Origin: Verrucomicrobiia bacterium
GTDB lineage: Bacteria > Verrucomicrobiota > Verrucomicrobiia > JABWAM01
NCBI GenBank assembly: GCA_020849895.1
Contig: JADZFN010000039.1
Location: 1-33,804, forward strand
Reading direction: 5' to 3'
DNA length: 33,804 bases
Made by a program: the position numbers and the translations under genes. The notes under the pieces are model-generated. The model ran no database searches. It was not told the origin of the DNA and saw only the letters and a program-made list of their open reading frames with translations. Every line of letters starts with the position of its first letter. The first letter of the stretch is position 1. Shown here piece by piece: positions 1 to 7,583 of the stretch.

Positions 1-213
1 ATTTTGGCCAAATCCAGCGTTGCCTCGGCGCTCAAAGCCCGCTGCGGGGATTCTCGCGCCTCGGCGCCTTGGCTTTGGCCAAAATGGCCTCTCGCAGAGG
101 GCCGTCGAATTTTCAAACACCCTCTTAGGGCAAGGGGTTTTCCCGGAAACATGGCGCTCCTCGGTTTTGTCGTCCGTGTTTGCTTTTTGGCGAAGCGGTG
201 CTTGATTCAAGCG

Positions 214-3200
214 GTGAAGAACGGCACCGGAGAATTCCTGCGCGTCCGGGGCGCGCGGCAGAACAACCTCAAGGGATTCGACCTCGATCTGCCTCTCGGA
301 CGGATGACGGTCGTCACGGGCCTCAGCGGCTCGGGGAAATCGTCGCTGGTGTTCGACACGCTCTATGCTGAGGGGCAGCGGCGCTACGTGGAAACCTTCA
401 GCCCTTATGCGCGGCAGTTCTTGGAGCGGCTCGATCCGCCGCGGGTCGCCTCTCTCGAGGGAATCCCGCCCGCCATCGCCGTCCAGCAGGGCAACACGGT
501 AAAGACCTCCCGCTCGACGGTGGGGACGCTCACCGAGCTCTGCGACTACTTCAAGCTCCTCATGCCGCATTGCGCGCGCCCGATCTGTCCCGGCTGCGGA
601 CGGGAGGCGCGCGCGGAGACGCCGGCCGACGCCTGGGAATCCCTGCGCGGCCGAGGCGGCGAGGAGGCGCTGGTCTGTTTCGATGTGCCGCTCGCGTCGG
701 ATCCCGCCGCGCGGCCGCTGGCTGACGCGTTGCGCAAGCAGGGGTTTCGCCGCGCGTGGCACGCGGGGAAAGCCGTGGAGCTGGAGGCGCTTCCTGCGCA
801 CGGCCTCGGCGGGGCGCTGCGGATCGTTCAGGACCGCCTGAAGCTGACGCCTTCGGAGAAGAGCCGATTCCTCGAGTCGGCCGAGGCCGCCCAGCGCGCC
901 GGAGGCGGACGCTTCGTGGTGCTGCACGCGGATGGGTGTTTCGAGCGGGCGTTTTCTCTCGCGCTGCGATGCGACGCGTGCGCGCGCGCGTTCCCGACGC
1001 CGCGCCCCGCGTTTTTTTCGTTCAACAATCCCCTCGGCGCATGTCCGGCGTGCCGCGGCTTCGGGAGGACGATGGAGATTGACATGGCCAAGGTGCTTCC
1101 CGACGCGACGCGCTCGCTTCGGGAGGGCGCCATCGCGCCGTGGCGAAGCGGCGTGTCCGCGGAAAGTCAGGACGACCTTCTCGCCTGGTGCCGCCGTCGC
1201 GGGGTGGATCCCGACCGTCCTTTCGCCCGTCTGAAGGAACGGCATCGCCGCTGGATCCTCGACGGGGATCCCGACGATCCGGGCGATACGGGCTATGGGC
1301 CGTGGTACGGGGTGCGCGGCTATTTTCGCTGGCTCGAATCGAAGAGCTACAAGATGCACATGCGCGTGCTCCTCTCGCGATACCGCATCTATCGCGATTG
1401 TGCGGCCTGCGGCGGCGGGCGGTTCCAGCCGGAGACGTTGAATTTCAAGCTCGGCGGAAAATCGCTCGCGGACCTCTATGGGATGCCGGTCGGCGGTTTG
1501 CGGGCGTTTCTCGATCTGGAGGTCCCGCGCGGCCTCCGTCCGGGCGATCCGATCGGCGTCGTGCGCGAGGAGATCCTCGGTCGCCTCCGACTCCTCGGCG
1601 AGGTGGGGCTCGACTACCTGACGCTCAACCGCGCTGCGCGAACGCTTTCCGGCGGCGAGGTCCAGCGCGTCCATCTCATCGCCTGTCTCGGCACGGCGAT
1701 GGTGAACACGCTGTTCATCCTCGACGAGCCGAGCGTGGGGTTGCACGCGCGCGACGTGCGCCGGCTCATTGGGGTGCTCCATGCGTTGCGGGACCAGGGG
1801 AATACCGTGGTGGTCGTCGAGCACGATGCGTCGGTGATCCGCGCGGGGGATCACCTCGTCGAGCTGGGCCCCGGCGCGGGGGAAAACGGGGGGCGCCTGG
1901 AGCGAAGCCTCCCGATGGCGGCGGCGCTCGACGGCGGGGTCCGGGAAGGGGAATCGCTCACCCTCGACTACGTGCGCGGCGTGCGGGCGATTCCGTTGCC
2001 GGCCCGCCGTCGGAGGGTGGATGCAGCCACGCCGCGCGTGCGCGTGCGCGGCGCGCGCGAAAACAACCTGCGGGGAATCACCGTGGATTTTCCTCTCGGG
2101 CGGCTCGTGTGCGTCACCGGCGTGTCGGGGAGCGGAAAATCCACGCTCGTCCACCGCGTGCTCCACGCGAATGCGCGGTTTCTGCGGGGCGATTCCTCGG
2201 AAGCGCCTGGCGCCTGCGACGGGATCGAGGGGTTGGATCAGGCGGGGGAGGTGTGTCTCGTGGATCAATCGCCGCTCGCGCGCACGGCGCGTTCCTCGCC
2301 GGCGCTTTACACCGGCGCCTGGGAAGGGCTGCGGGAACTTCTTGCAGCGACGCCCGAAGCGCAGCGGGCCGGGTTTTCGTCCTCGGCGTTTTCGTTCAAT
2401 GCGGGCGAGGGGCGCTGTGGCCGCTGCAGCGGCAGCGGACACGAAAAGATCGAAATGCAGTTTTTGCCCGACGTATGGATCCAGTGTCCGGTGTGCCGAG
2501 GGAAACAGTTTCGAGAAGACGTGCTCGGCGTGCGGTTCGCCGGATGGAACGCGGCGGAATGGCTGGGAGCCACCGTTTCGGCGGCGGCGGCCCGCCTCGC
2601 CGACGCGCCGTTGTCCGGAGGGGACGTGAAAGCCGCGCGCTGGCGCGCGGCGGCGAGGAAGCCCCTGCTCCGGCTCGACGAGGTGGGCTTGGGTTATCTT
2701 CGCCTCGGCCAGCCGCTCGGCGTGCTTTCGGGAGGCGAGGCGCAGCGATTGAAGCTCTGCGGCGCAATGAGGGAGAGGACGGCTGGGAGCATCCGGAGCA
2801 CGGGGCGCGGGGCGGCGACTGCCTCCGGGAAGGGAGAGAGCGGCGCAGGCAAGGGCGACCTGATCCTGCTCGACGAGCCGACGACGGGACTGCATGTCGA
2901 AGACGTGCGAAAGTTGATCGGCGTCCTGCAGCGCCTCGTGGACGCGGGGAACACGGTGGTGGTCATCGAGCACCAGTTGGATTTCATCGCTTCGGCGGAC
3001 TGGGTGGTGGACCTCGGCCCCGAGGCGGGCGAAGGCGGCGGGCATCTGGTCGTCTGCGGCCCACCGGAGCGGGTGGCGGCCTGCGAGGCGTCGCACACAG
3101 GGCGGGCGTTGCGCGAGCAGACGAGAATCGGGATCCCGTCGCCGGCGGTTTCCGGAGAGGAATCGCCTGCGTCCCGCGTGTTGGCGCGGCCTCCCGCCGG

Positions 3201-5934
3201 TTCCGAGCCGTTTCGCGGCGTGTGCGCGTCCGGCGGCAATTCGGCGATTCGCGTGCTCCACGCGCGCGAGCACAACCTCAAAAACCTTTCGATTGAGATC
3301 CCGAGGGACCGCCTGGTCGTGCTCACGGGGCCGAGTGGAAGCGGAAAGTCCACGCTCGCCTTCGATCTCATCTTCGCGGAGGGGCAACGCCGCTTCCTCG
3401 ACTGCGTGTCGGCCTACGCGCGCCAGTATGTGGAACAGATGCCGCGCGGCGACGTAGATCGAGTGGATGGCCTCCCGCCGACCGTGGCGATCGAGCAGCG
3501 GATGACGCGCGGCGGATGGAAGTCCACGGTCGCCACGGTGACCGAGGCCTACCATTTCCTCCGCCTCCTTTACGCGAAGGCGGGCGTCCAGCACTGCCCC
3601 GATTGCGGCGGCGCGGTGCGCGAGCGGGATGAGGACGCGGCGATAGCCGACGTGCTGGCACGCGCGCGACGGCTCGGGAGCGCGCGCCTCCTCGCGCCGG
3701 TGGTGCGGGCGCGCAAGGGGTTTCATGAAGAGGTTCTCGTGCGGGCGGCGAAACGGAAGATCGCGAGGGCGCGGGTGGACGGCGTTTTCCGGGACATCGG
3801 CGAGCTCCTGGCGAAGCGCGCGCTCGGGCGGTATCGCGAACACACGATTGACCTCGACTGCGGCGCGACTGCAGGCGGGCGGGAAGACGCGGCGCGGGTG
3901 CGCGCGGCGCTCCGTATGGGAGGAGGCGCGCTGAAGCTCGCGCCCGAAGGGAAAAAAGGCGGCGGGGCAGAGGAAGTGGTGAGCATGCATCGGGCTTGCG
4001 GCGCGTGTGGGCGGTCCTTCGCCGCGCTCGATCCACGCGATTTTTCCTTCAATAGCCCCGCCGGATGGTGTCCGACTTGTTTCGGTTACGGAGTGGTCTG
4101 GCGCGGAGAGACGCTCGACAACCTTCGCGGGGAGGAGGAGGCGGAGCGTGACCAGCGCCTCGAGCGGAGGCGCATGGAGGATGAAGAAGCGGCGGACTGC
4201 CCCGATTGCCGCGGCGCGCGCCTGAAACGGGACGCCCTTGCGGTGCGCGTGGGCGGTGCGACGCCCGCAGACCTTGCCGGAATGAGCGGTCGCGCGGCGG
4301 CGGCTTGGCTGCGCCGGCTGCGTTTCTCGGGCCGGGAACGCCTCGTTGCGCGCGATCTCGTTCCGCGAATTCTCGAGCGGCTGCATTTTCTGGACGAGGT
4401 GGGCCTGGGCTATCTCGGTTTGGGGCGCGCTGCGGTGACGCTTTCGGGAGGCGAATCGCAGCGGATTCGTCTTGCGGCGCAGCTCGGCTCGAACCTGCGA
4501 GGGGTGCTCTACGTGCTCGACGAGCCGACGATCGGCCTGCATCCGCGCGACAACGCGCGCCTGCTCGGCATCCTCGATCGGCTGAAGCGCCGGAGGAACT
4601 CGCTGCTCGTCGTCGAGCACGACGAGGAAACGATGCGGCGCGCCGACTGGCTTGTGGACCTCGGCCCCGGTGCCGGCCACCGCGGTGGGGAAGTGGTGTG
4701 GGAAGGGGAACCTCCGCGTCCGACGGCGGACGGTGGCCGGCGTCCAACGAAGAAGAGTCGCGCTGCGCGCATGAGTGCGGCCAGCCGGACACTGGAGTTT
4801 CTGAATAATCCGATGCGGCATCCGATGCGCGGCGCCCGCCGGCCGCTTCGGGACGTGGCTTGGATCGAGGTGACGAAGGCCGCCTTTCACAATCTGCGCG
4901 GCGTGGCCGCACGGTTTCCGGTCGGACGACTCATCGCCGTGACGGGTGTGAGCGGCGCAGGAAAATCCTCGCTGGTGCGGGGCGTGCTTCTTCCGGGGCT
5001 TCAGGGGTGGCTGCCGCCGTCCCGCGGCGTCGTTCGCGGGCGAGAATTGCTCGCCTCGGCCTATGAGGTGGATCAATCGCCGATCGGAAAGACGCCGCGG
5101 AGCTGTCCCGCGACCTATCTCGGCGTCTGGGACGAGATCCGCCGGCTGTTCGCGGCGACGCCCGAGGCGCGGCGGCACGGTTACGGGCCAGGGCGCTTTT
5201 CCTTCAACGTGGCTGGCGGACGGTGCGAACGGTGCGAGGGACAGGGGAGGGTGAAACTGGAGATGAGTTTTCTACCGGAGGCGCATCTCCCGTGCGAGGT
5301 CTGCGGCGGGGCGCGGTTCAACCCTGAGACGCGCGAGGTGCGTTACCGGGAGAAGAACGTGGCCGAGGTCCTCGCGATGGGCGTGGACGAAGCGGCGGAG
5401 TTTTTTGGCTTTGACCGCCTCGTCGCCGAACCGCTGAAACTGCTCGCGGAGACGGGATTGGGCTACGTCGCGCTTGGGCAGAGCAGCCCGACCTTGTCGG
5501 GCGGCGAGGCGCAGCGGCTCAAGCTCGTGAGCGAACTGATGCGGGGACAGGGATGGGGCGCGCGCGGGGCGACCATGCGGCGTCCGGGCAAGGGCAATCT
5601 CTATGTGCTCGAAGAGCCGACGATCGGTCTGCACTTCGCCGACGTCGAAAAGCTGATGGGCGTCCTGCACCGGCTCGTGGAGGCGGGGCACACGGTGGTC
5701 GTCATCGAGCATCATCTCGACGTGATTGCGGAGGCGGACTACGTGCTCGACCTCGGTCCTGAAGGCGGAGAGGGCGGAGGGCGGGTCCTGGCATGGGGCA
5801 CGCCGGAAGATGTGGCGCGCGGAAAAGCCTCACACACCGCGCCGTTTCTCAGGAGGGCGCTCCGGAGATCCTCGGAAGCTTTTAGGATCTCATGCGGGAC
5901 TTCCAGCAGTTCGAATTGCGGTGCAAGTGCATGA
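214..5934 (+). CDS. uvrA: Tandem-duplicated (double-length) excinuclease ABC subunit UvrA
   Basis: DNA-damage recognition ATPase of the UvrABC nucleotide-excision repair system, cytoplasmic, working with UvrB. At about 1906 aa it is twice the usual ~940 aa. It holds two full UvrA units, hence four ABC nucleotide-binding modules. Walker A motifs of the G-x-SG-x-GKS type lie near residues 36, 636, 1039 and 1578; ABC signatures (LSGGE) near 478, 838, 1410 and 1761, each followed by a D/E-EP Walker B. Zinc-finger CxxC pairs occur in both halves. Double-length UvrA is known from Chlamydiae and, as I recall, other PVC bacteria. The second half carries the more canonical signature (LSGGESQRIRL); the first half has diverged (LSGGEVQRVHL). 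A Gly/Ser/Lys-rich insert separates the second signature from its Walker B. The frame is open to the window edge; GTG 214 was chosen because UvrA homology begins just after it and the upstream sequence is lower in GC. TTG 202 and ATG 151 are alternatives. Confidence 0.93.
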   Translation: MKNGTGEFLRVRGARQNNLKGFDLDLPLGRMTVVTGLSGSGKSSLVFDTLYAEGQRRYVETFSPYARQFLERLDPPRVASLEGIPPAIAVQQGNTVKTSRSTVGTLTELCDYFKLLMPHCARPICPGCGREARAETPADAWESLRGRGGEEALVCFDVPLASDPAARPLADALRKQGFRRAWHAGKAVELEALPAHGLGGALRIVQDRLKLTPSEKSRFLESAEAAQRAGGGRFVVLHADGCFERAFSLALRCDACARAFPTPRPAFFSFNNPLGACPACRGFGRTMEIDMAKVLPDATRSLREGAIAPWRSGVSAESQDDLLAWCRRRGVDPDRPFARLKERHRRWILDGDPDDPGDTGYGPWYGVRGYFRWLESKSYKMHMRVLLSRYRIYRDCAACGGGRFQPETLNFKLGGKSLADLYGMPVGGLRAFLDLEVPRGLRPGDPIGVVREEILGRLRLLGEVGLDYLTLNRAARTLSGGEVQRVHLIACLGTAMVNTLFILDEPSVGLHARDVRRLIGVLHALRDQGNTVVVVEHDASVIRAGDHLVELGPGAGENGGRLERSLPMAAALDGGVREGESLTLDYVRGVRAIPLPARRRRVDAATPRVRVRGARENNLRGITVDFPLGRLVCVTGVSGSGKSTLVHRVLHANARFLRGDSSEAPGACDGIEGLDQAGEVCLVDQSPLARTARSSPALYTGAWEGLRELLAATPEAQRAGFSSSAFSFNAGEGRCGRCSGSGHEKIEMQFLPDVWIQCPVCRGKQFREDVLGVRFAGWNAAEWLGATVSAAAARLADAPLSGGDVKAARWRAAARKPLLRLDEVGLGYLRLGQPLGVLSGGEAQRLKLCGAMRERTAGSIRSTGRGAATASGKGESGAGKGDLILLDEPTTGLHVEDVRKLIGVLQRLVDAGNTVVVIEHQLDFIASADWVVDLGPEAGEGGGHLVVCGPPERVAACEASHTGRALREQTRIGIPSPAVSGEESPASRVLARPPAGSEPFRGVCASGGNSAIRVLHAREHNLKNLSIEIPRDRLVVLTGPSGSGKSTLAFDLIFAEGQRRFLDCVSAYARQYVEQMPRGDVDRVDGLPPTVAIEQRMTRGGWKSTVATVTEAYHFLRLLYAKAGVQHCPDCGGAVRERDEDAAIADVLARARRLGSARLLAPVVRARKGFHEEVLVRAAKRKIARARVDGVFRDIGELLAKRALGRYREHTIDLDCGATAGGREDAARVRAALRMGGGALKLAPEGKKGGGAEEVVSMHRACGACGRSFAALDPRDFSFNSPAGWCPTCFGYGVVWRGETLDNLRGEEEAERDQRLERRRMEDEEAADCPDCRGARLKRDALAVRVGGATPADLAGMSGRAAAAWLRRLRFSGRERLVARDLVPRILERLHFLDEVGLGYLGLGRAAVTLSGGESQRIRLAAQLGSNLRGVLYVLDEPTIGLHPRDNARLLGILDRLKRRRNSLLVVEHDEETMRRADWLVDLGPGAGHRGGEVVWEGEPPRPTADGGRRPTKKSRAARMSAASRTLEFLNNPMRHPMRGARRPLRDVAWIEVTKAAFHNLRGVAARFPVGRLIAVTGVSGAGKSSLVRGVLLPGLQGWLPPSRGVVRGRELLASAYEVDQSPIGKTPRSCPATYLGVWDEIRRLFAATPEARRHGYGPGRFSFNVAGGRCERCEGQGRVKLEMSFLPEAHLPCEVCGGARFNPETREVRYREKNVAEVLAMGVDEAAEFFGFDRLVAEPLKLLAETGLGYVALGQSSPTLSGGEAQRLKLVSELMRGQGWGARGATMRRPGKGNLYVLEEPTIGLHFADVEKLMGVLHRLVEAGHTVVVIEHHLDVIAEADYVLDLGPEGGEGGGRVLAWGTPEDVARGKASHTAPFLRRALRRSSEAFRISCGTSSSSNCGASA

Positions 5935-6330
5935 CGGTCAGGATGAGGACTTCGGTTGTCTCGACGCGATCGCGGCCGCCGTGCGGGAACGGTGCGCAAG
6001 ACATCGGCAAAAACGTCGTCAGGTCGTCGTGCGGCATGGTTTCAGAAGGGCCAGAATTTCTTCCGGTTCGGCGATGCCGGTAGTTCCGATCTTATGGAAG
6101 ACTGATCGAATTGGCGGATTCCTGAAGCGGCGAAAACTGCGGAGCGAACCCTTCGACGAGGAGTTTTCGCAATCCAAAAAACGGAGTGGAGGTCGTTTTA
6201 TTTAAAAGTGAGTCATTGTGTCGTATTTGAACGAGTCATTCCGTCTCTCTTTTATGTATTTTCAAGTGACGCGATGAAAGATCCTTCGTGTTTTCCGTCT
6301 CAATTCAGAAATTCACGAGAACCAGTCGGC
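5935..6330. other. Intergenic region, lower GC, no convincing gene
   Basis: About 400 bp between uvrA and the hsp20 promoter. It is clearly more AT-rich than the surroundings, especially 6195-6320. Short open stretches exist on both strands near 5890-6205, but none has a plausible start, ribosome binding site or recognisable family, so I call none. The right part holds a direct repeat (see 6210-6240) in the position where sigma-54 activators usually bind. Confidence 0.5.
6210..6240 (+). promoter_or_regulatory. Direct repeat GAGTCATT, possible enhancer (activator) site
   Basis: The octamer GAGTCATT occurs at 6210-6217 and 6233-6240, 23 bp start to start, about two helical turns, so both copies face the same side of DNA. 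It lies about 90-120 bp upstream of the -24/-12 promoter at 6331, the usual distance for a bacterial enhancer-binding protein. That two identical octamers mark an activator site is inference; no activator gene is adjacent. Confidence 0.35.
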
Positions 6331-6346
6331 TGGCATGATTCCTGCA
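6331..6346 (+). promoter_or_regulatory. Sigma-54 (-24/-12) promoter of the hsp20 pair
   Basis: TGGCATGATTCCTGCA matches the RpoN consensus TGGCAYR-N4-TTGCW except for one base (C for T before TGC). The invariant GG and GC doublets have the required 10-bp spacing. Predicted transcription start is near 6356, giving a leader of about 35 nt before the ATG at 6391. The cognate factor, rpoN, is encoded at 27885. Sigma-54 transcription of a small heat-shock gene has precedent in E. coli ibpB. Confidence 0.85.
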
Positions 6347-6369
6347 CAAGTTAAGCCTAACCCTAAAAC

Positions 6370-6382
6370 CCTTAACGAAAGG
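6370..6382 (+). promoter_or_regulatory. Small hairpin covering the Shine-Dalgarno of the first hsp20
   Basis: In the leader, CCTT (6370-6373) can pair with AAGG (6379-6382), the core of the ribosome binding site, across a 5-nt loop; the ATG follows at 6391. A 4-bp hairpin is weak and could melt with heat. This would resemble RNA thermometers common in bacterial hsp20 leaders, but the case rests on base-pairing alone. Confidence 0.3.
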
Positions 6383-6390
6383 AACCCACC

Positions 6391-6864
6391 ATGAACCTGA
6401 TTCCCTATTCCCGAGTTCGACATCCGCTCGATCTGTTCGGCGGGCTGTCGCAACTTCATCGCGAGCTGGATCGCTTCTTCGATTTCGGTCCGCGCGGTTT
6501 CCCGGCGGCTTCGGGACTTGAGCTGCTCGAAGGCACGTGGTCGCCGCCCGTGGACGTTTTCGATGAGAAGGAGGCGGTTCGCGTGAAGGCCGAGCTTCCC
6601 GGCTTGAAACAGAAGGAGATCGAGGTCTCCGTGCAGGGTAACACTCTGCTGATCAAGGGTGAACGCGCCCGGGACTTCGACGAGAAGCGCGAGAACTACC
6701 ACCGCGTGGAACGCGTGTACGGCCAGTTTCATCGCGCGATCTCCCTGCCCGCTCCGGTGGACGCGGAGGCCGTGAAGGCGAGCTACAAGGACGGCCTCCT
6801 CGAGGTGCTTCTTCCCAAGAAACCGGAAGCCAAAGCCCGTCGCATCGAAGTGAACAACAACTAA
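6391..6864 (+). CDS. Small heat-shock protein, Hsp20/alpha-crystallin family
   Basis: ATP-independent holdase chaperone that binds unfolding proteins in the cytoplasm. The 157-aa product has a variable N-terminal arm (about 1-47) with the DLFGGL-type segment and basic/aromatic residues, then an alpha-crystallin domain from about 48 to the end. Family hallmarks are visible: the VDVFDEKEAVRVKAELPG start, the GERARDF turn, and the ASYKDGLLEVLLPK strand (A-x-x-x-x-G-L-L consensus). The ATG is preceded by AAAGGA. It is first in a two-gene unit with the hsp20 at 6927, transcribed from the sigma-54 promoter at 6331. A classical C-terminal I-x-I is not obvious; the tail ends RRIEV then Asn residues, of which I-E-V may serve. 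Confidence 0.95.
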   Translation: MNLIPYSRVRHPLDLFGGLSQLHRELDRFFDFGPRGFPAASGLELLEGTWSPPVDVFDEKEAVRVKAELPGLKQKEIEVSVQGNTLLIKGERARDFDEKRENYHRVERVYGQFHRAISLPAPVDAEAVKASYKDGLLEVLLPKKPEAKARRIEVNNN

Positions 6865-6876
6865 CCCCCATCCCCC

Positions 6877-6907
6877 GCCGCGCCGTCCTTTCTTGGGACG
6901 GCGCGGC
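6877..6907 (+). promoter_or_regulatory. Perfect 12-bp intercistronic hairpin between the hsp20 genes
   Basis: GCCGCGCCGTCC (6877-6888) and its exact complement (6896-6907) enclose a 7-nt loop, TTTCTTG. No T-run follows, so this is not a standard intrinsic terminator. In a 62-bp gap between two co-oriented genes it could stabilise the upstream message, mark a processing site or lower expression of the second gene. Confidence 0.6.
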
Positions 6908-6913
6908 ACAACC

Positions 6914-6925
6914 AGGAGAACTCCT
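6914..6925 (+). promoter_or_regulatory. Ribosome binding site of the second hsp20 inside an inverted repeat
   Basis: AGGAG (6914-6918) is followed after AA by CTCCT (6921-6925), and the ATG begins at 6927. The Shine-Dalgarno can therefore pair with the bases just before the start codon as a 4-bp stem (AGGA/TCCT) with a 4-nt loop. This could be a minimal heat-labile structure; the short stem makes a function uncertain. Confidence 0.4.
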
Positions 6926-6926
6926 C

Positions 6927-7298
6927 ATGAACAACACCTCCCGCAAGACGACCTCGATGGAAATGGAGAGGGCCTTTGTGGCGCCTCCCGCGAACATCCG
7001 GGAAAACATGGACGAAGTGATCGTCGAACTCGAGATGCCGGGTGTGGATCGCAACCGCTTGGACGTTTCGGTGGACGGCGACGAATTGATCGTCACGGGA
7101 CACCGGCTTCACGAGAAGACCGATTCCACGCCGGTGTGGCGAGAAACCCGCGATGAGGATTTTCGCCGCAGCTTCACCCTCGGCGACCACGTGAATCGCG
7201 CGGCGATTTCCGCTTCGTTTCAGGACGGAGTGCTCACGCTCCGCCTCAGCAAGGCGGAGGACGTGAAACCGCGTCACGTGGAAGTCCAGTTTGCCTGA
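6927..7298 (+). CDS. Small heat-shock protein, Hsp20 family (second, short paralogue)
   Basis: A 123-aa Hsp20 holdase, shorter than its neighbour because the N-terminal arm is only about 25 residues. The alpha-crystallin domain runs from about residue 20 to the end, with the ELEMPGVDRNRLDVSVDGDE strand region and ASFQDGVLTLRLSK as the family G-x-L strand. A strong AGGAG sits 8 nt before the ATG. It follows the first hsp20 by 62 bp, with no promoter seen between them, and is followed by a terminator, so the two probably form one transcript. Two dissimilar sHsps encoded together often form mixed oligomers or share work; that is inference here. Confidence 0.93.
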   Translation: MNNTSRKTTSMEMERAFVAPPANIRENMDEVIVELEMPGVDRNRLDVSVDGDELIVTGHRLHEKTDSTPVWRETRDEDFRRSFTLGDHVNRAAISASFQDGVLTLRLSKAEDVKPRHVEVQFA

Positions 7299-7313
7299 AG
7301 CATGAAAGCGGCA

Positions 7314-7356
7314 GGCGGCGGGAGCGCCGAGCTTCCGCCGCCGGCGGTCTTTTTTT
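7314..7356 (+). terminator. Rho-independent terminator of the hsp20 operon
   Basis: GGCGGCGG (7314-7321) pairs with CCGCCGCC (7335-7342), then TCTTTTTTT runs to 7356. A shorter alternative stem, CCGCC/GGCGG (7335-7347), abuts the T-run directly. It lies 15 bp after the second hsp20 stop. Confidence 0.85.
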
Positions 7357-7583
7357 ATGCGGCCTCCAACTCGGCCGCAGGTTTCAGAGGGCGCGGCGCG
7401 ATTCGCTTCCGGGCGCAGAGGCGAATGTTGGGGTCTCGTTCCGTAGGCCGGCAGGGGCTTGTCGGCAGGGTCTTGGCTTGTTGAGAGTCACACTTCTGCA
7501 ACACCTCGAAAAACCGCTTCTTGAGGATTGCGTTTTGGAGCGGGACGGGCAGGATCGAAGTCCTGACGCGAGCTTTCCGCACC

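Noticed and set aside
1140..3296. 718-residue open frame overlapping uvrA on the same strand
   Set aside because: It is Arg/Ala/Gly-rich noise in another frame of a GC-rich gene; the uvrA frame shows all expected motifs.
5726..6205. 159-residue frame across the uvrA 3' end and the following gap
   Set aside because: Half of it is a uvrA shadow; the rest has no family resemblance or ribosome binding site. A decayed gene cannot be excluded.
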